Assembly (NCBI RefSeq): GCF_029867415.1
Contig: NC_081185.1
Location: 114,621,466-114,685,465 of the forward strand
Direction: 5' to 3'
DNA from: Vicia villosa
Taxonomy: Eukaryota > Streptophyta > Magnoliopsida > Fabales > Fabaceae
DNA length: 64,000 nt
Shown here: positions 61,004 through 64,000 of the stretch, piece by piece
How positions within the stretch are numbered: the first letter of the stretch is position 1
How the letters are laid out: each line of letters begins with the position of its first letter
Position numbers and translations under genes: made by a program
Notes under the pieces: generated by a model
The model's input: the letters and a program-made list of their open reading frames with translations, nothing else
Told to the model about the DNA's origin: nothing
Databases searched by the model: none

Positions 61004-61930
61004 TTATTGGCATTTGTCGTTCCATCTTTCTACTTGATCTTTCTTCAACAGTTTAAAGATTGGCACACAAGTAGTAGTCATGTGGGTAATAAATCTGGCG
61101 ATGTAGTTCAGACGTCCCAAGAATCCTCTGACTTGTTTGTCGGTACGGGGTATGGGCATTTCTTGAATGGCTTTGACCTTGGCAGGATCAACTTCAATAC
61201 CCTTGTTGCTGACGATGAAACCTAAGAGTTTACCGGATCTTACTCCAAAGGTACACTTGTTCGGAATTAGTCGCAACTTGTACTTCTTGAGTCTGTCAAG
61301 CAGCTTGTGTAGATGACCCAGATGTTCTTCTTCGTTGTTGGACTTTGCAATCATATCATCCACATAAACCTCTATTTCCCGATGAATCATATCATGGAAC
61401 AGAGCTACCATTGCACGCTGATACGTTGCTCCTGCATTCTTTAAACCAAAGGGCATTACTTTGTAACAAAAGGTTCCCCAGGGTGTTGTGAAGGTTATTT
61501 TTTCCATGTCTTCTGGCGCCATCTTGATTTGATTGTAACCGGAGAATCCGCCCATAAAGGAAAATATCTTGCGTTGTGCAGTATTGTCAACCAGTACATC
61601 GATGTGAGGTAAAGGGAAATCATCTTTAGGGCTTGCCCGATTCAAATCTGTGAAGTCTACACACATTCTGACTTTCCCGTCTTTTTTAGGCACAGGCATA
61701 ATGTTAGCTATCCATGGAGGATAACTCACAACTTTTAGAAAACCAGCATTGAATTGTTTCTCAACCTCGTCTTTAATCTTCTTGGACATATCGGGCCTAC
61801 TTCTTCGTAACTTTTGCTTAACTGGAGTGCTACCTTCTTTAATTAGCAGGCGATGGACCACAATATCCATGTCGAGGCCAGGCATATCTTCATAGGACCA
61901 AGCGAATATCTCGACGTAGTCTCGTAACAT
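61004..61930 (-). pseudogene. reverse transcriptase of the host
   Basis: A 308-residue frame: MPGLDMDIVVHRL, MPVPKKDGKVRMCVDFTDLN, FSGYNQIKMAPEDMEK, MPFGLKNAGATYQRAM and the catalytic VYVDDMIAKS. Then TFGVRSGKLLGFIVS and VRGFLGRLNYIARFI. All seven RT blocks appear present. The frame is cut by TAA at 61004-61006, which falls inside the usual RT-RNase H junction (a Glu codon in relatives). Otherwise open. Confidence 0.92.
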
Positions 61931-62461
61931 TTGAATCAGTCTTTGCTTGACACTGTCTTCTAAATCAGCCCCTATCTTGACTTCTTTCTTTTCTTCGTCA
62001 CTGCCCAGGTTGATAACCTCAATTGGCTCTTCATGCGGCTGTATAGTCCTTTCTTCTTGTTCTAATAGCCTTGCAAGTTCCCTAGGTACTTCACAATCTT
62101 CCTCACTTTCGTCCTCAGTTTGTTAGATTGGATTTTCAAAGTCATGATTGGTAATAGCAGAATCGTTATAAACAGGATCCAGAGTGAATGTGAATCTGCA
62201 TTTATTGTGTGGGTGTGTGTAAGAACACATAGCTATTTGAAAATGAATAAAGTAAAGAAAGAAACAAAAAGGATCACAAAATTTGAATATGCAAACGTCC
62301 CATGATTTTATTGAATGAACATATGATCATGGTATGACAAACCCTTATAAAAAAGACCAGTGTGCTTCGGGCAAGGCACCTAGATTTTAAGTTCATGGTT
62401 CGATAGTACAGGAACCATTTTTATTTTTGAACATATAAACAACGAAAATAGGAAATTGCAT
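61931..62461 (-). other. linker between protease and RT of the host
   Basis: Minus strand acidic sequence (Glu/Asp-rich, such as EDESEEDCEVPRELARLLE around 62105-62049) as is usual just upstream of RT in Ogre. The exact frame is broken by stops; 62100-62460 is AT-rich and lacks coding signal, possibly the Ogre intron region between protease and RT. Confidence 0.5.
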
Positions 62462-63286
62462 TTACTCCTGATCAAAGGAGATAACATCCTCAGCTTCCCA
62501 GTTGTTCAATCCATTGTTGAGAGTAGGGAATATCAAGTTGTTCCAGTTGCAGTTGTCTTCTTCGTCTTCCACAACATTGACTTCTTTGGTGACGAGATGA
62601 GCTGTTGATCCTTCCGGATGAGCAAGATGTTCTGCTAGATACGAGAGCCCAGACTGAGGTGCCTCTGTTGGCTGAGAGAGATACTCGATAAGATCGTCCC
62701 ATCCAGTCGGGATGATGTCTCTGATAGAGACTTGTGCACTCTGGGTAGTAGTGTACTTCGCCAGAAAATCATTCTCGTCATTTTGTGTTTCCCAGAATTC
62801 TTCAAGAGTGACAGGGCTTGTGAGCATCTTATTGTCTTCGAAATGTTAATCCCATCCAGTTGGGGTAATGTCTTCGATAGCGATTTGCGAGCTCAGGGGA
62901 GCGGAATACTTCACCATAAAGTCATACTTGCCACTTGGTTCTCCCAGTTTATCCCATACCTCTCTTGGAATAGGTGGACTTTGGTATTGCTTAGAAATGG
63001 AACCTGTGATGCTTATGTCATCTTCAAACTGATCATCCCATCTAGTTGGGACAATGTCTTCAATGGCAATCAGAGAACTCTGAGGAGCAGTTTACTTCAC
63101 TAGAAAGTCGTACTGGCCGCTTGGTTCTCCCAAAGTATCCCAAACCTCCTTGGAAACGGGTGGAACTTCATTTGGATATTGCTGAGTAATATGGTTCGAG
63201 ACCACTTCGTCGTCTTCAATAGCATTTACTTCTTGGCTGATGAAATGGGACATTAATCCTCCAGAACGAGGACTTTGATCATTCTT
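62462..63286 (-). pseudogene. repeat-bearing linker segment of host pol
   Basis: An open frame 62827-62462 reads VTLEEFWETQNDENDF, SIRDIIPTGWDDLIEYL and HPEGSTAHLVTKEVN. The unit IIPTGWDD..S..EF-W..(K/T) recurs at about 62830-62990 and 63030-63170 with stops and frame changes, giving three diverged copies 150-185 bp apart. I do not know the function; tandem repetition upstream of RT is typical of Ogre polyproteins. Confidence 0.6.
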
Positions 63287-64000
63287 CTAAGTTCCATTAG
63301 CATAGCCCAGACCTAGCTTATCGAGCTTGTAAGGCATATCAAGGAGTTGTCCCCATACTGTGCAACCACCCTCTTCGATCACAGATTTAGCATCTTTTAG
63401 AGAAGCCATTGTTGGAGTTATTCTTGTAGCAGGAGTAGCAGAAATATGTTTGGCAGTAGAGATGGCTGGAGGGACCACCTCAAAAGATTGGCAGGGGGTT
63501 TCGATGAATTCGCCATCCACCTCAACATACTTGGAGTTACTCAGGTGGCTAACCACATATTTTTCTTCACCATGAACCGTGACGACCTTGCCTTTTATAG
63601 GATATTTTAACTTCTGATGCAGGGTAGAAGTTACAGCGCTTGCCCCATGTATCCAAGGGCATCCCAGTAAACAGGAGTATGCTGGATGAATTTCTATCAC
63701 GTAAAAGGTAGAATCAAATATCTGAGAGCCCACTCTGATTGGGAGCTTAACTTCTCCGTACACTGTTCTTGTTGACCCGTCGAAGGCTCTTACCACAACA
63801 TCGCTTGGTTGTAACACAACTCCTTCGAAGTCAATTTTTTTCCAGTACTACTTTTGGTAATACATTTAACGAGGAACCATTGTCTACCAGCACATGAGAC
63901 AAAGTGGTTCCGTTACATTCAATAGAGATGTGCAGGGCTTTATTGTGATTTTTCCCAGCAGGGGTTAAATCAACGTCAGAGAAACCGAGACCGTTATCCA
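63287..64000 (-). pseudogene. aspartic protease region of the host
   Basis: Minus strand. From the window edge LHISIECNGTTLSHVLVDNG leads into the active-site motif VDNGSSLNVLPK, then a frame change near 63835. The open frame 63817-63287 gives VVVRAFDGSTRTVYGEVKL, PAYSCLLGCPWIHGASAVTS and a C-terminal stretch ending KLDKLGLGYANGT. Fits the retropepsin-like protease of Ogre pol. gag would begin beyond the right edge. Confidence 0.82.

Larger units (their letters stand above)
40621..64000 (-). mobile_element. decayed Ogre-like (Ty3-gypsy Tat) element, host of a nested insertion
   Basis: Minus-strand order from high to low coordinate: aspartic protease, linker, reverse transcriptase, RNase H, a second archaeal-type RNase H, integrase, 3' region, PPT, 3' LTR. 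The second RNase H and the multi-kilobase LTR identify the Tat lineage with Ogre. gag and the 5' LTR lie beyond the right edge. Several stop codons and frame changes show it is inactive. Its integrase is split at 47289/59225 by the complete younger element 47290-59224. The lower end of the LTR is unclear where it meets the LINE. Confidence 0.88.

Overview
The window is nuclear DNA of a plant, most likely a legume of the pea/vetch/lentil tribe (Fabeae). The grounds are spliced genes with GT-AG introns, very AT-rich intergenic DNA, plant families (group IIc WRKY, F-box with F-box-associated domain, plant sphingoid-base kinase), and a Tat/Ogre-type Ty3-gypsy nest with kilobase-long LTRs. No species is claimed.

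Layout. 1-11.1 kb is gene-poor: a Mutator-like MITE with a perfect 9-bp target-site duplication (1662-2057), an (AT)n tract, short tandem arrays, and a ~700-bp tandem duplication (6110-9390) whose first copy is split by a 1.85-kb Mutator-like element. 11.1-14.9 kb holds a ten-exon proline-iminopeptidase-like gene. 15.2-19.7 kb is a nest of transposons: hAT, a copia 3' LTR, a MULE carrying a decayed GRF zinc finger, a hairpin-rich repeat and a ~50-bp tandem array. 20.8-23.6 kb is a twelve-exon sphingoid long-chain-base kinase 2-like gene. 27.0-28.0 kb is a two-exon group IIc WRKY gene. 28.1-34.25 kb is a CACTA-type composite with a dead Ulp1-like protease tail, directly followed by a ~0.88-kb inverted-repeat element. 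35.7-36.7 kb is an F-box gene broken by one in-frame TGA that lies in a 24-bp segment copied from 79 bp downstream. 37.3-40.6 kb is a ribosomal protein L24 fragment next to a 5'-truncated dead LINE.

From about 40.6 kb to the right edge the window is one decayed Ogre-like element on the minus strand (3' LTR, 3' region, integrase, archaeal-type RNase H, RNase H, RT, protease; gag lies beyond 64000). Its integrase is split by a young, complete, non-autonomous Ogre-like element (47290-59224). That element has 3.35-kb LTRs that differ at about nine places, a 5-bp duplication GTTAC, a PBS and PPT, remnants of gag only, and a 45-bp repeat array also found in rudimentary form in the host element.

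How the parts relate. The plus-strand genes (peptidase, lipid kinase, WRKY, broken F-box) are independent single-gene units; there is no operon-like or cluster logic. Most of the rest is nested mobile DNA whose order can be read from the interruptions. I found no clearly new biological system. The most unusual items are a 55-residue membrane-type reading frame inside the host LTR, the paired tRNA-like and stem-loop structures in the young LTR, the 45-bp higher-order array, and the templated nonsense lesion in the F-box gene.
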